From Chryseobacterium pennipullorum (GTDB lineage Bacteria; Bacteroidota; Bacteroidia; Flavobacteriales; Weeksellaceae), in the NCBI RefSeq assembly GCF_003384725.1, contig NZ_QNVV01000016.1, positions 51,631 to 115,630 on the forward strand: a DNA stretch of 64,000 nt. Reading direction: 5' to 3'. Position 1 is the first letter of the stretch, and each line of letters starts with the position of its first letter. Below, piece by piece: positions 8,982 through 18,477 of this stretch. The translations under genes were made by a program, and so were the position numbers. The notes under the pieces were generated by a model, which saw nothing but the letters and a program-made list of their open reading frames with translations, ran no database searches and was not told the origin of the DNA.

Positions 8982-10412
8982 ATGATACGTCCTTGGAAAA
9001 TAGAATTTGAAATTGATAAAAAACTTGCCAAAGCGGTGTATTTGCAGATCGCAGATACTCTTATTGCTGATATCCGTTCAGGAAGGTTACAGCCGGGTGA
9101 TGCACTTCCCGGAAGCCGAAACCTCGCGACTATGTTGAAAATCAACAGAAATACAGTGGTGGAAGCCTACCAGGTTCTCATTAATGAGGAATGGGTGACC
9201 TCAAAAGAAAGAACAGGGATTTTTGTTTCAGAGCAGCTGCCTGTCCTGCAGAAAGGAGTATCTCATACGCTCTTGCAAACTCTCCAGGAAAAAGAAGTTC
9301 AGAAAGGGCTTATGATCAATTTCGATGATGGTCATCCGGACAGTAAAATTGCGCCGGTAACCGAACTGGCAAGGGTGTACAGGCAAATCTTTAACAGGAA
9401 AGCAAAGTGGCAGATGATGGGCTATGGCAATGAGCACGGGGATACTGAATTCCGCAGGATGATTTCCCAGATGCTGAATCATCAGCGGGGAATGCAGGTG
9501 AATGAGACCGAGGTCTCCATAACCAGGGGAAGCCAGATGGGAATGTTTCTGACTGCCCAGTGCCTTTTGGGACCAGGAGACCATATTATTGTAGAAAATC
9601 CGGGATATCAGCCCGCATGGCAGGCTTTTGAATATGCTGGAGCTGGGCTTTTGCCCGTGCCGGTAGATGAGGACGGGATCTGTACCGACTGCATAGAAAA
9701 AATTTTAGCAGAAAATAAAAGCGTTAAAGCGATCTATATAACTCCCCACAGACAATACCCAACCACAGTAACCCTGAGCTTGGCAAGGAGATCCAAACTG
9801 ATAGAGCTCTCTAATCGATATCAGATCACCGTGATCGAAGATGACTACGACAACGAATTCCATTTCGGATACCGCCCTATCCTTCCGCTCTCCAGCTTTC
9901 CGGAACTTAATAAATACGTGTATATAGGAACTCTAAGTAAAGTAGTGGCACCTGCATTAAGAATTGGTTATCTCGCAACGAAAAATCAGGATCTCCTGCA
10001 AAAAATAGGAAGCCTTCGCAAGATTATCGACGTGCATGGGGATGTAATCATGGAACAGGCGGTGCTTCAGCTCATCAAAGAAGGAGCCGTCAAAAAACAT
10101 ATTAAGAAAGCAACCCTTCATTACAAACATAAAAGAGACTTTGTCTATGAGCTACTGAAAAAATACATGCAGGACGTCGCTGTCTTTACATTGCCCGAAG
10201 GCGGCCTGGCTTTTTGGATTGTACCCAAATCAACATTGGATTGGGATAAGGTAGCTGCTGTTTTGCTAGAAAAAAATATTAAGATTATTCATCCCAAGCA
10301 CTATGGTCAGAACCATGTCAACGGCATCAGACTGAGCTATGGATCTCTTTCGGAAGATCAGTTGGAACAAAGTATTCCCGTTATTGCTGAAGTTTTCACC
10401 AAGTTCTCTTAA
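8982..10412 (+). CDS. MocR/PdxR-type transcriptional regulator (GntR wHTH plus aminotransferase domain)
   Basis: A 476-residue protein. Residues about 15-80 form a GntR winged helix-turn-helix (LQPGDALPGSRNLATML). Residues about 110-470 form a fold-type I aminotransferase domain with the PLP lysine at K320 (TLSKVVAPALRIGYL). MocR proteins bind PLP as an effector and rarely catalyse transamination. It is divergent from the cupin/DHDPS-like/thioredoxin-like operon, with 100 bp between starts, so it probably controls that operon. It is intact, unlike the MocR part of the chimeric gene at 24154. Confidence 0.92.
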   Translation: MIRPWKIEFEIDKKLAKAVYLQIADTLIADIRSGRLQPGDALPGSRNLATMLKINRNTVVEAYQVLINEEWVTSKERTGIFVSEQLPVLQKGVSHTLLQTLQEKEVQKGLMINFDDGHPDSKIAPVTELARVYRQIFNRKAKWQMMGYGNEHGDTEFRRMISQMLNHQRGMQVNETEVSITRGSQMGMFLTAQCLLGPGDHIIVENPGYQPAWQAFEYAGAGLLPVPVDEDGICTDCIEKILAENKSVKAIYITPHRQYPTTVTLSLARRSKLIELSNRYQITVIEDDYDNEFHFGYRPILPLSSFPELNKYVYIGTLSKVVAPALRIGYLATKNQDLLQKIGSLRKIIDVHGDVIMEQAVLQLIKEGAVKKHIKKATLHYKHKRDFVYELLKKYMQDVAVFTLPEGGLAFWIVPKSTLDWDKVAAVLLEKNIKIIHPKHYGQNHVNGIRLSYGSLSEDQLEQSIPVIAEVFTKFS

Positions 10413-10691
10413 TTTTTTCAGCCACAGTTTATGTTCCAGAACCAGGAACTTTAAGAAAATTGGCCCTGAATCCGTTAAAAAACTTCCGGTATTAGGTAGG
10501 TCCATATTCTTGAACCGAAGAATAGAGATCTGATCCATATGAATTTGGAATTCGGGAATCAAGGCCAATTGTAAGCAAATGAGTCTTCGTTTGTACTTTT
10601 GTACCCTTTTTGTCTAACTTCATTTAGTCTTGCATTTCATGGAAAAAGTACAAAAGCGGGAAATTTGTGTGATTTTATAGCAAGGCGAAGA

Positions 10692-11831
10692 CTAGTCTAC
10701 TTCAAAAATTGCCTGGATCTCGACTGACGAATTAACAGGAACTGATGATGCTCCGAAGGTAGCTCTTGCATGCTTCCCCTTTTCTCCAAATACTTCAACA
10801 GCAAGATCTGAAGCAATATTCATGAGATCGGCATGCTTTGTATAGTCATCTTTCGTATTGAAAATTCCGGTTAGCTGTACACATTGCTTTACTCTGTTCA
10901 AATCTCCCCCCACAGCTTCTTTCAAAACGGATAAAACATTCAGCATCGTGATTTTTGTAGCTTCCTTTACCTGCTGTTCATTCACATCTACTCCCAATTT
11001 TCCTGCATTCAGTATTTTTCCATTCTGTAAGGCAACCTGGTTGATGAACACAAGATTTCCGGAACGCACAAAAGGCTGATAATTTCCGGCTGGTTTTGGG
11101 ACCTGGGGAAGGACAATATTCTTCTGTTGCAATGTTTCATTAATACTCACGGTCTTTTCAACACTGCCAACACTACTTTTTTTCTGACGGGTCCCTCTCA
11201 ATGCCAAAGCTATTTTGGCAAAGTTTTTCCCCTGAAGTTCCGCAATACTGCGTTCTCCTTTTGTAGGTCTTTCAACATCTTTCAAAGAAGCCATGCTGGT
11301 AATACCCAGAACCGTATTTCCCTGCGGAATTGCTTTATTCAGCTCTTCCGTTCCTCTGATTCCGTTGGAAACCAGAACCATCCCGTGCACGGCCAGACTG
11401 TTCCAGAAAGCCTGAAGGGCAAGTTCCTTTCCTGCCCCGCTGCCTGCAGACATGAAAACAGTTGCCGGCATTCCTTCCAGGGCATGATCAGTCCATAGCT
11501 GAACGGTTTTGGATAAAAATTCGCTCATTCCGGTACTGATATTTCCAAAATACACTGGTGAGCCAAAAGCGATCCCGTCATATGCGGACAGTTCATCTGT
11601 TGTAGCTACCGGGAGATCTTTCAATTTTGGGTTTTGTGAGGCTTTAACGAGTTTAATATAAGAAACTGCATTCTTATCACTTTCAATTCCCTTGGAAATT
11701 TCTTTAGCAAGTTCATACGTCCCTCCATTATCCGAATGGATGAGGACCAGGATTTTAGCTTTATCTTGTGCCATAATGTTGATGGTATTACTTAATAAAA
11801 TTAAGATAAAAAAAGAACATAATTTTCTCAT
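10692..11831 (-). CDS. Exported WrbA-like flavodoxin domain fused to a RidA domain
   Basis: A 379-residue protein with a signal peptide (about residues 1-21, ending in MAQ). Residues about 25-200 form a WrbA-type NAD(P)H:quinone oxidoreductase/flavodoxin domain (AFGSPVYFGNISTGMSEFL-like flavin loop and FMSAGSGAGKE). Residues about 245-379 form a Rid/YjgF domain with the conserved arginine in HARATFG and a glutamate in VEIQAIFE. WrbA and RidA proteins are normally separate and cytoplasmic, so both the fusion and the export are unusual. It is divergent from an AraC gene, its likely regulator. Domain calls are firm; joint function is unknown. Confidence 0.85.
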   Translation of the reverse strand: MRKLCSFFILILLSNTINIMAQDKAKILVLIHSDNGGTYELAKEISKGIESDKNAVSYIKLVKASQNPKLKDLPVATTDELSAYDGIAFGSPVYFGNISTGMSEFLSKTVQLWTDHALEGMPATVFMSAGSGAGKELALQAFWNSLAVHGMVLVSNGIRGTEELNKAIPQGNTVLGITSMASLKDVERPTKGERSIAELQGKNFAKIALALRGTRQKKSSVGSVEKTVSINETLQQKNIVLPQVPKPAGNYQPFVRSGNLVFINQVALQNGKILNAGKLGVDVNEQQVKEATKITMLNVLSVLKEAVGGDLNRVKQCVQLTGIFNTKDDYTKHADLMNIASDLAVEVFGEKGKHARATFGASSVPVNSSVEIQAIFEVD

Positions 11832-11909
11832 TTTGAATAAAATATAAGTTTGATTTATTACTTTGTGTCAACTTTTTCATGTATTGAATCCTGACGCAGT
11901 AAAACTTTA

Positions 11910-11917
11910 CAAAATTA
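11910..11917 (-). promoter_or_regulatory. -7 element (TAATTTTG on minus strand) for the WrbA-RidA gene
   Basis: Minus-strand TAATTTTG matches TAnnTTTG and lies 79 bp before the start at 11831. It is only 16 bp from the opposing -7 element at 11934, so the two promoters overlap back to back. Confidence 0.5.
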
Positions 11918-11933
11918 GTATTGGCGTTTTTAT

Positions 11934-11941
11934 TAAATTTG
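11934..11941 (+). promoter_or_regulatory. -7 element (TAAATTTG) for the AraC gene at 11967
   Basis: TAAATTTG matches TAnnTTTG and would give a leader of about 20 bases to the ATG at 11967. Confidence 0.5.
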
Positions 11942-11966
11942 CCAAAAGATATATACCAAACGACAA

Positions 11967-12770
11967 ATGAAATGTGGCTTAACTGAAAAATCTGACAGTA
12001 AATTTGTAGATACTATTGAAAAAGAAGCGTATGTATGGTGTGAAAAAGACTGGAAACATGACTCTTATGAACACATGCACAACCGTTCTCAGCTTACTTT
12101 TGTGGAAGACGGCTACCAGTATTTTCATATCGACCGGAAAATTTATCTTGTTCCCCAGCATCACGTCATCTGGATTCCTTCGGGGAAAGCCCACAAGATT
12201 ACTTCTGAAGCCACTACCGTAAACCTCATGGTATTTTTGTTCAAATCTGTTTTTGATGAAGATTTTTATCAGCAGGTTCAGGTATTCGCCGTTCCCCCTG
12301 TTTTAAAAGAAATGCTGCTGTATGCGTCAAAGTGGAATCAGTCGCTCACAGAAAATGAAGAACAGGAAATTTTCTTTAAAGCAATTTTAAAGAGTCTTCC
12401 CAACTTCTGCCGGGAAAGCAACAGGCTTGAGATTCCAGTCCCGGCTGATACCCGGCTGATCCCTGTATGTAACGAAATTAATTCGAGTTTTAAATACAGC
12501 CTGAACATTGATTCTCTCGCAGAGAAAGCACAAATGTCAGTAAGGAGCCTTCAGAGGATCTTTAAAAATGAAACCGGAATTACACTTCAAAAGTATCTCC
12601 AGCTGACGAGAATTTTAAAAAGCATTGAACTGATCGATACGAAACAGTACACGTTGAGTGAGGTTGCGTATAAAGTGGGCTATCAGAGTTTATCTGCCTT
12701 TACCACTTCCTATTTTGCTGTCATGAAAGCAAAACCTGGCCTGAACAGACATCAGGGCGTTTCATCATGA
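11967..12770 (+). CDS. AraC-family transcriptional regulator with cupin-like sensor
   Basis: A 267-residue protein. The N-terminal half is a cupin-like domain (HNRSQLTFVEDGYQYF, PQHHVIWIPSGKAHKI). The C-terminal about 100 residues carry the double helix-turn-helix of AraC/XylS (LAEKAQMSVRSLQRIFKNET, LSEVAYKVGYQSLSAFTTSY). It is divergent from the WrbA-RidA gene with overlapping promoters, so it probably controls that gene. Its last 19 bp overlap the convergent DUF6766 gene. The ligand is unknown. Confidence 0.92.
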   Translation: MKCGLTEKSDSKFVDTIEKEAYVWCEKDWKHDSYEHMHNRSQLTFVEDGYQYFHIDRKIYLVPQHHVIWIPSGKAHKITSEATTVNLMVFLFKSVFDEDFYQQVQVFAVPPVLKEMLLYASKWNQSLTENEEQEIFFKAILKSLPNFCRESNRLEIPVPADTRLIPVCNEINSSFKYSLNIDSLAEKAQMSVRSLQRIFKNETGITLQKYLQLTRILKSIELIDTKQYTLSEVAYKVGYQSLSAFTTSYFAVMKAKPGLNRHQGVSS

Positions 12771-13408
12771 GGCATATCTACGGGTTTGGATTCCGGGGAC
12801 CCTTTCTCACGGAGCCATATCGAAAGGAGAACCAGTGAGGCAACCGCCAGAAATTCGCTTTGCCAGTTCTGAAAGGATTCAAACCAGAATCTGGACTCCG
12901 CAATGTATTGAAGTGCAGTTAGGGTAGGTTCTTTTTTCATCAGCTGTTCAGTATTGAAATCTTTCATGCTTCCGTAGAAATGCAGGATAAAACTCGCAAC
13001 GAATAAAACTGCGAAAGCCAGCGATAAAGAATGTTTGTATATTTTCAGCCAAAAACCTCCCTTTTTCACTGGCCATGGAGCTTTGAGATGTGGTACAGGC
13101 TCCCTGTCCACATCTTCTTTTCCCTCTATAGATTTGGATTCGCTGGAGCCTTTTTGTCTCAGGGAAACCGTTAATAAAACATACAACATCATCTGGAGAA
13201 ATTCACTCTCCCAGTTTTCAAACGTAGCCTGGATAAAATGTCCGCTTTCGACATACTCGCTTAGCTTTAATGCTTTTTGCCCATTTTCAATCAGTTCTTT
13301 ATTCTCTGTTTTCCAGCCGGAAAAAAACTGACCGGTAAGCGATAGAAGCATCAAGGCAATCAATATAATGCTTAAACTATTCCGGTAAAAGAAACTCTTA
13401 CGTGACAT
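12752..13408 (-). CDS. DUF6766-type membrane protein with two homologous halves
   Basis: A 218-residue membrane protein, starting at the ATG at 13408 (MSRKSFFYRNS). The frame is open further upstream, but that part overlaps the end of the FAD/Rieske gene and has no family support. The two halves are similar to each other: each has a transmembrane helix, a F-x-N-W-x-SEFL segment (ENWESEFL; QNWQSEFL), a second hydrophobic stretch and an L-R-x-KGSxESK tail. It is the last gene of the stress series, 17 bp after the FAD/Rieske gene. Function is unknown; the DUF name is from memory of the family. Confidence 0.8.
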   Translation of the reverse strand: MSRKSFFYRNSLSIILIALMLLSLTGQFFSGWKTENKELIENGQKALKLSEYVESGHFIQATFENWESEFLQMMLYVLLTVSLRQKGSSESKSIEGKEDVDREPVPHLKAPWPVKKGGFWLKIYKHSLSLAFAVLFVASFILHFYGSMKDFNTEQLMKKEPTLTALQYIAESRFWFESFQNWQSEFLAVASLVLLSIWLREKGSPESKPVDMPHDETP

Positions 13409-13425
13409 AGGTTTTATCTTTAAAT

Positions 13426-14949
13426 TTAATGCTTTTGATAAGGAAATATTTTCTGAAGGTGCTTTGTTGTAGGGCCGGTCAGTATTTTTCCATTGACGTT
13501 GAACCTGGAGCCATGGCACGGGCAGTCCCAGCTCAGTTCTGCACTGTTCCATCGTACTTCGCACAAAGCATGCGGGCAGGTACTCTTTAAAAGGTGTAAT
13601 GTACCGTCACTCTCTTTGTACAGGGCATAAGAAGAACCTTCATACTGAATTACTTTTGCCTCTCCCGCTTTGATTTCGGAAAACGATTCTATTTTTTCTA
13701 CAGAAATTTTATCTTTGATGAAATCAAATGCAGCGGTCATACCTTCTTTTACAAAATCTGAGAATCCCGCCATTGGCTTTATCCTTGACGGATTGAAAAG
13801 ATTTTCATACCTGCTGTTTCCATGGACGATCAGATCATGCAGAATCTGTGAAGATAAAGTTCCGAATATCATCCCGTTTCCTCTGAAACCTGTTGCTGCC
13901 CATATTTTCCCTTTACTGCCCGGAAGTTTTCCTATGTATGGAAGACCATCTACTGGTTCGTAATACTGACTGGACCAGCTGTAATAAACCGTTTCTACAT
14001 TAAAGTATTGCCTGACGTAATTTTCAAGCTTCGAAAAGCATTCACCGGTATCCTGAGCATGTCCTGTTTTGTGGTCCTCACCTCCCGCAATCAGAAGGTT
14101 TTCGCCATTGATTTCCTGGATACGGTAATAGTGGTAGGGTTCGCTAAGGTCATACCCCAATTCCCATGGATACTTGCTGTCTTTCAGGCTGAATGCCATC
14201 GCATAGCTGCGGTAGGGGGCATTGGTGAAATGAAGAATATTTAATCCTGGTGGGATATGCGTCGCATAGACTACATTTTTTGCCCTTATTTCTCCTTTGG
14301 AAGTTTTCAAAACCACGTCATCTTCGTGTTCGGTGTGCTCTTCACAAAAGCAGTTTTCCACTATAGATCCACCCAGTTGCAGAAAGGCATCACATAGGCC
14401 TTTCACGTATTGTATCGGATGAAACTGCCCCTGACCGGGGATTATCACGGCTACTCTAAAGGGGATAGGAAAGGGAATATCATTGGTGTATCTCATTTCA
14501 ATTCCTACTTCAGTAGCTCCTTCTACAATATCCTTTAACTGTTTCTCCTGCTTTTCATCCAAGGCAAAAAGGTAAGCGGCTTTTCGTGTAAAGCTGCAGG
14601 GTATGTTGTATTTCTGAATGAAAGTTTCAATAATGTGAATGGCCTCTTTACCGGATTCTGCATAGAGCTTTGCACCGTCTGCTCCAAAATCTTTACTCAC
14701 CTGACCAAAAGGGGTATCAAAAAAAGTATTCAGGTGTGCAGTGGTCCCGCCGGTCGTTCCGAACCCGATGTTAGCAGATTCCAGAAGAATACATTTTTTA
14801 CCGGATTCCTGTAGTTTCAGAGCAGTTGAGACACCGGTTATTCCACCGCCAACTACCGCTACATCAAATAGCTGCTGAAAATCGGTTTCTGTAGAAAATT
14901 TTCTGATTTCTTCCTGCCAGATGCTTTTTCTTGCTCCATCTCTGTACAT
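13426..14949 (-). CDS. FAD-dependent oxidoreductase with C-terminal Rieske 2Fe-2S domain
   Basis: A 507-residue two-domain protein. Residues about 28-400 form a DadA/glycine-oxidase-like FAD domain with the dinucleotide motif VVGGGITGVSTALKL. Residues about 425-507 form a Rieske domain with both cluster motifs intact: C458-P-H460 and C476-P-C-H479. Family members couple oxidation of an amine or similar substrate to a Rieske centre; the substrate here is unknown. It follows the small lipoprotein gene by 11 bp. No signal peptide is visible. Confidence 0.9.
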   Translation of the reverse strand: MYRDGARKSIWQEEIRKFSTETDFQQLFDVAVVGGGITGVSTALKLQESGKKCILLESANIGFGTTGGTTAHLNTFFDTPFGQVSKDFGADGAKLYAESGKEAIHIIETFIQKYNIPCSFTRKAAYLFALDEKQEKQLKDIVEGATEVGIEMRYTNDIPFPIPFRVAVIIPGQGQFHPIQYVKGLCDAFLQLGGSIVENCFCEEHTEHEDDVVLKTSKGEIRAKNVVYATHIPPGLNILHFTNAPYRSYAMAFSLKDSKYPWELGYDLSEPYHYYRIQEINGENLLIAGGEDHKTGHAQDTGECFSKLENYVRQYFNVETVYYSWSSQYYEPVDGLPYIGKLPGSKGKIWAATGFRGNGMIFGTLSSQILHDLIVHGNSRYENLFNPSRIKPMAGFSDFVKEGMTAAFDFIKDKISVEKIESFSEIKAGEAKVIQYEGSSYALYKESDGTLHLLKSTCPHALCEVRWNSAELSWDCPCHGSRFNVNGKILTGPTTKHLQKIFPYQKH

Positions 14950-14960
14950 AACTTGATTTT

Positions 14961-15140
14961 TTACGGTTGAACTGATCTGATCGCTAACGTATCACTTTCA
15001 GGAGAATTCATTGCATTTTTGCCGGTTCCGGCTGATTTCGAAGCTTTTCTTTTTTCAGACTCATCTTCATCCAGGTTACATCTGCATGAAGCGAAAGTAA
15101 ATAAGCCTAAAACACCTAAAATAAATGCGGAAGTTTTCAT
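14961..15140 (-). CDS. Small lipoprotein, 59 residues
   Basis: A short reading frame starting at the ATG at 15140 and ending with TAA at 14961. It begins MKTSAFILGVLGLF and reaches a lipobox FTFASC with the cysteine at residue 19; the remainder is charged and low-complexity (rich in E, K, S). It fits exactly between the SDR gene (25 bp) and the FAD/Rieske gene (11 bp), which supports it as a real member of the operon. It has no recognisable domain and would be anchored in the envelope. Confidence 0.7.
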   Translation of the reverse strand: MKTSAFILGVLGLFTFASCRCNLDEDESEKRKASKSAGTGKNAMNSPESDTLAIRSVQP

Positions 15141-15165
15141 ATTTTTAATTTTATAGTTTCAATTT

Positions 15166-15912
15166 TTATCCATTGATAATCAATCCCCCATTGGGATGCA
15201 GGACCTGACCAGTTATCTGCGCCGCATCATCGCTGGCTAAGAATAAAAAACTGGTGGCAATCTCCTCCGGGGTCGCATTTCTGTCTAGCGGAGGTTGGTT
15301 GGGATTTTCTTCTTCTTCATCAAATGTTTTTTTGGTAAGCGGGGTTGCCACAGGCCCAGGAGCAACGGCATTGATCCGGATTCCTTTAGGTTTTGCCTGC
15401 AATGCCAGAGATCGCGTGAAGGAGACAATCGCTCCCTTCGTGGCAGAATAGTCGAGCAATTCGGGATGTCCCTGGTAGGCTGCCGCAGATGTCGTATTGA
15501 TCACGGAGCTTCCTTCTTTCAGATAAGGAAAAACGATTTTCGTTAATAATATCATTCCGATAATATTAGAATCAAATGTTTTTCTGATCTGTTTCTCTTC
15601 CAGGTCTTCGATGTTGTCTGCTGGAAACTGTACCCCCGCATTATTGACCAGAATATCAATCCCTCCAAAGGCCGATATTACCTGGGCGGCAGTTTCTTCA
15701 CCAAACTGGTAATCATTGATATCCCCCTGGAAAAGCATACATTTTCTTCCCAGACTTTCGATCTCTTTTTTAGTTTTCTCAGCATCGTCTTTACTGGTGT
15801 GGTAAATAATGGCAATATCGGCACCTTCCTGTGCAAAAAGCAATGCTACCGCTTTACCTATACCACTGTCTGCACCGGTAATCAGTACAGATCTGTTGTG
15901 TAGTTTTCCCAT
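15166..15912 (-). CDS. SDR-family oxidoreductase
   Basis: A 248-residue short-chain dehydrogenase. The NAD(P) motif is TGADSGIG near residue 14, followed by NNAG and the catalytic YSATK (Y-x3-K) with an upstream serine. The sequence resembles the general-stress SDRs (YhxC/YhdF-like; PNQPPLDR, TGQVLHPNGG) common next to catalase genes. The substrate is unknown. It lies 8 bp after the second SDR and 25 bp before the small lipoprotein. Confidence 0.92.
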   Translation of the reverse strand: MGKLHNRSVLITGADSGIGKAVALLFAQEGADIAIIYHTSKDDAEKTKKEIESLGRKCMLFQGDINDYQFGEETAAQVISAFGGIDILVNNAGVQFPADNIEDLEEKQIRKTFDSNIIGMILLTKIVFPYLKEGSSVINTTSAAAYQGHPELLDYSATKGAIVSFTRSLALQAKPKGIRINAVAPGPVATPLTKKTFDEEEENPNQPPLDRNATPEEIATSFLFLASDDAAQITGQVLHPNGGLIING

Positions 15913-15920
15913 GACAGCTC

Positions 15921-16718
15921 TTATTTTTCAGTGACAGGTTTCTGCATTTCGGCCATATTGCGGGCGGCCATGCTGTCTGTACTAAGATTAGACATGGCCA
16001 CTGAAAGTTTGTTTTTCAATCCCGAAATAATTTTATCATCCCCGTTCATTAAGGCTTTATACCCATCAATGGCCACTTCTTCCGGAGAAGCCAGACTTTC
16101 CCTGTCTTCTAGGATTTTGCTTCTGTTCATATCTGCTTTATTGAAAAAATCAGTATTTGTAGGGCCAGGTAAAAGTGCTGTCACACTAATTCCTGAGTCT
16201 TTCAGTTCTTCACGGATGGCCTCGGACCAGGACAGTATAAACGCTTTGGTGGCATGATATACCGAATGCCACGGACCGGGAACCTTGCTGGCCACAGAAG
16301 CCAGGTTGAGTATTTTCCCGGATCCTTTAGGCAGCCGGTCTTTGACGAACAACTTTGTTAATATGATGACTGAAATAATATTTAAATTAACAATATCCAC
16401 CTCCCGATGAATATCGGTATCCTGAAACTTCCCATAGCCCCCCTGACCGGCATCATTAACGAGAATTTCCGGGCTTATTGCATTCATTTTCAATTCAGAA
16501 TATAATGAATAGGCTTCTTCCTGCAGAAACAGATTTTTAGAAATAGGAATGACATTCACCCCATAATTCTTTAACTCATCGGCTTTTGATTTCAATGTTT
16601 CGTGATCCCTGGCAACAATCACAAGATCGTAACCGTTTTGGGCAAACTGTCTGGCAAGCTCATATCCTATTCCGCTGCTTGCTCCCGTGATAAGGACATA
16701 CTGATTCTTACGTTCCAT
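15921..16718 (-). CDS. SDR-family NAD(P)-dependent oxidoreductase
   Basis: A 265-residue short-chain dehydrogenase with TGASSGIG near residue 12, NDAG in place of NNAG, and catalytic YHATK. It resembles the DltE/YqjQ-like SDR group more than its neighbour at 15166, so the pair is not a recent duplication. It is packed between the CinA-like gene (5 bp) and the other SDR (8 bp). The substrate is unknown. Confidence 0.92.
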   Translation of the reverse strand: MERKNQYVLITGASSGIGYELARQFAQNGYDLVIVARDHETLKSKADELKNYGVNVIPISKNLFLQEEAYSLYSELKMNAISPEILVNDAGQGGYGKFQDTDIHREVDIVNLNIISVIILTKLFVKDRLPKGSGKILNLASVASKVPGPWHSVYHATKAFILSWSEAIREELKDSGISVTALLPGPTNTDFFNKADMNRSKILEDRESLASPEEVAIDGYKALMNGDDKIISGLKNKLSVAMSNLSTDSMAARNMAEMQKPVTEK

Positions 16719-16723
16719 ACATC

Positions 16724-17224
16724 TTATTTTAAAATTAACAGCCTGTTAATCTCACTTTTAAAACATCCCAAAATAAACTCCGTATAATACATCTGGGCAT
16801 TCAGAGCCTGCGTTTTCTGATGCAGTTCCAGTTTTTTGGTGAGGATGATCTCCCCTTTGTAAGAGAAGGCGAAATACGCAAATATTTTATACGATGAATT
16901 CCTGATGGGTGTGCAGTATCCTGTAGTGGCAATGGACCAGTCTGATTCGAAAAGCCTGGCAACATTCAGGGCCATTGTTTGTGCTATATTTTCCGAAACA
17001 CAGTCGCATTCTTCAGCTTCATGCCGGTTTACCTTCAACAGCCTTACTTTTTCATCAATCGTATAGGTGGTGATGCCGCCTTTATAAAAAAGTGAAGCAT
17101 TGGGCATCTGTGAGAAAGCCAGCTGCAGACACCCTGAAGTCACACTTTCAGCCATAGAAATGGTTTCATCAGTGGTCATAAGAGATTGGCTTATATAGTC
17201 GAGAAGATTGGTTTGAAATTCCAT
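16724..17224 (-). CDS. CinA-family protein (C-terminal, PncC-like domain only)
   Basis: A 166-residue protein matching the C-terminal domain of CinA, which has nicotinamide-nucleotide amidase activity in PncC. The signature MAESVTSGCLQLAF near residue 23 and the GGITTYT segment are present. The N-terminal MoCF domain of full CinA is absent, as in stand-alone PncC, and the later part (WSIATTGYCTP) is divergent from the usual GIAGP motif. So amidase activity is likely but not certain. It is in the stress series, 32 bp after the alcohol dehydrogenase gene. Confidence 0.8.
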   Translation of the reverse strand: MEFQTNLLDYISQSLMTTDETISMAESVTSGCLQLAFSQMPNASLFYKGGITTYTIDEKVRLLKVNRHEAEECDCVSENIAQTMALNVARLFESDWSIATTGYCTPIRNSSYKIFAYFAFSYKGEIILTKKLELHQKTQALNAQMYYTEFILGCFKSEINRLLILK

Positions 17225-17256
17225 AATTCTTATATTTTAAAATGATTGACAAGGCT

Positions 17257-18435
17257 TTAAAGCCCTGAAAGTTTCCATGGGTCAAGGACCACTTTTACAC
17301 ATCCGTCTTCTTTTTTATCGAAGATCTGATATCCCTTATCTACAGCATCCAGAGGCAGCCGGTGAGTAATAATATCATCAAGGGTGATGCGGTCTGTTTC
17401 CACATAATTCATGAGACGGTCTATGATAGGATGTACATTACACTGTCCTGCTTTTATGGTAATTCCCTTATCGAAAATCTGACCAAGCCTGAAGTTATCA
17501 TAATTGACGGGATAAACACCGAGTACGGAAACAATTCCGCCTCTTCTTACCGCACTCATACAGGCTTCAAGAACCTTAATGGACCCTTTTTCAAAATTGA
17601 GAACTGCTTTGGCTTTGTCTATAAAGCTTCTTTCAGGCTCAAAGCCCACTGCTTCGATGCAAAGATCTGTTCCTCTGCCGTCTGTCATATCTCTGATCTG
17701 TTCAATAGTGCTTTCGGCGTCCTCCCATAAAATGGTCTCACAGCCGGTCAGTTTTTTGATCTTATCCAGCCTGTACTGGAGGGTATCAATAACGATCACC
17801 TTGGACGCATTGTGAAGGACAGCACTTTTAGCTGCCATTGATCCTACAGGGCCGGCACCAAAAACAGCAACGGTTTCTCCTCCCTTTAGTTCACCCCACA
17901 TCACGCCGCTATAGCCTGTCGGGAAAATATCGGTTAGAAATAAAACCTGCTCATCAGTCAAATTTTCGGGCACTTTTCTTGGCCCGAAATGGGCATAAGG
18001 TACCCGTACATATTGAGCCTGGCCACCGCTGTATCCGCCATACAAATCCGTATATCCGAATAAGGCACCGCCCTTCTCTTTAAAAATTCCTCCTTCAGGT
18101 CCATAGAAATCAGGATTACTGTGCTCACAGGCTGTGGGAAGATCGTGCTGGCAGAAGAAACAGCTTCCACAGGCTATTGGAAAGGGGACTACAACCCGGT
18201 CTCCAGCCTTTAGGTGAGTAATATTCTTCCCGGTTTCTTCCACAATTCCCATAAATTCGTGGCCCATAATCATAGGCTTTGCCTGGGGAATCCCTCCGGA
18301 GTAGATATGCAGATCGCTTCCACATATTGCGGTGGAGGTTACTTTCAGAATAATGTCATGATCGTCCAGGATCTTAGGATCTTCGACGGTGTCACAGGTG
18401 ATGTTACCTGGTGAGTGAAAAACTGCTGCTTTCAT
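17257..18435 (-). CDS. Zinc-dependent alcohol dehydrogenase (formaldehyde dehydrogenase-like)
   Basis: A 392-residue MDR-family enzyme. Catalytic zinc motif GHEFMGIVEETG is near residue 58; a structural zinc set of four cysteines lies in the CGSCFFCQHDLPTAC segment; the Rossmann motif GAGPVGSMAAKSA is near residue 195. The overall layout is that of glutathione-independent formaldehyde dehydrogenase-like ADHs, which often accompany catalase genes. It lies 42 bp after katE and 32 bp before the CinA-like gene. The exact alcohol or aldehyde is not known. Confidence 0.92.
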   Translation of the reverse strand: MKAAVFHSPGNITCDTVEDPKILDDHDIILKVTSTAICGSDLHIYSGGIPQAKPMIMGHEFMGIVEETGKNITHLKAGDRVVVPFPIACGSCFFCQHDLPTACEHSNPDFYGPEGGIFKEKGGALFGYTDLYGGYSGGQAQYVRVPYAHFGPRKVPENLTDEQVLFLTDIFPTGYSGVMWGELKGGETVAVFGAGPVGSMAAKSAVLHNASKVIVIDTLQYRLDKIKKLTGCETILWEDAESTIEQIRDMTDGRGTDLCIEAVGFEPERSFIDKAKAVLNFEKGSIKVLEACMSAVRRGGIVSVLGVYPVNYDNFRLGQIFDKGITIKAGQCNVHPIIDRLMNYVETDRITLDDIITHRLPLDAVDKGYQIFDKKEDGCVKVVLDPWKLSGL

Positions 18436-18477
18436 AATGGTATATATTAAGTGTGATGGTGTGAAGGGAATTTTTGA

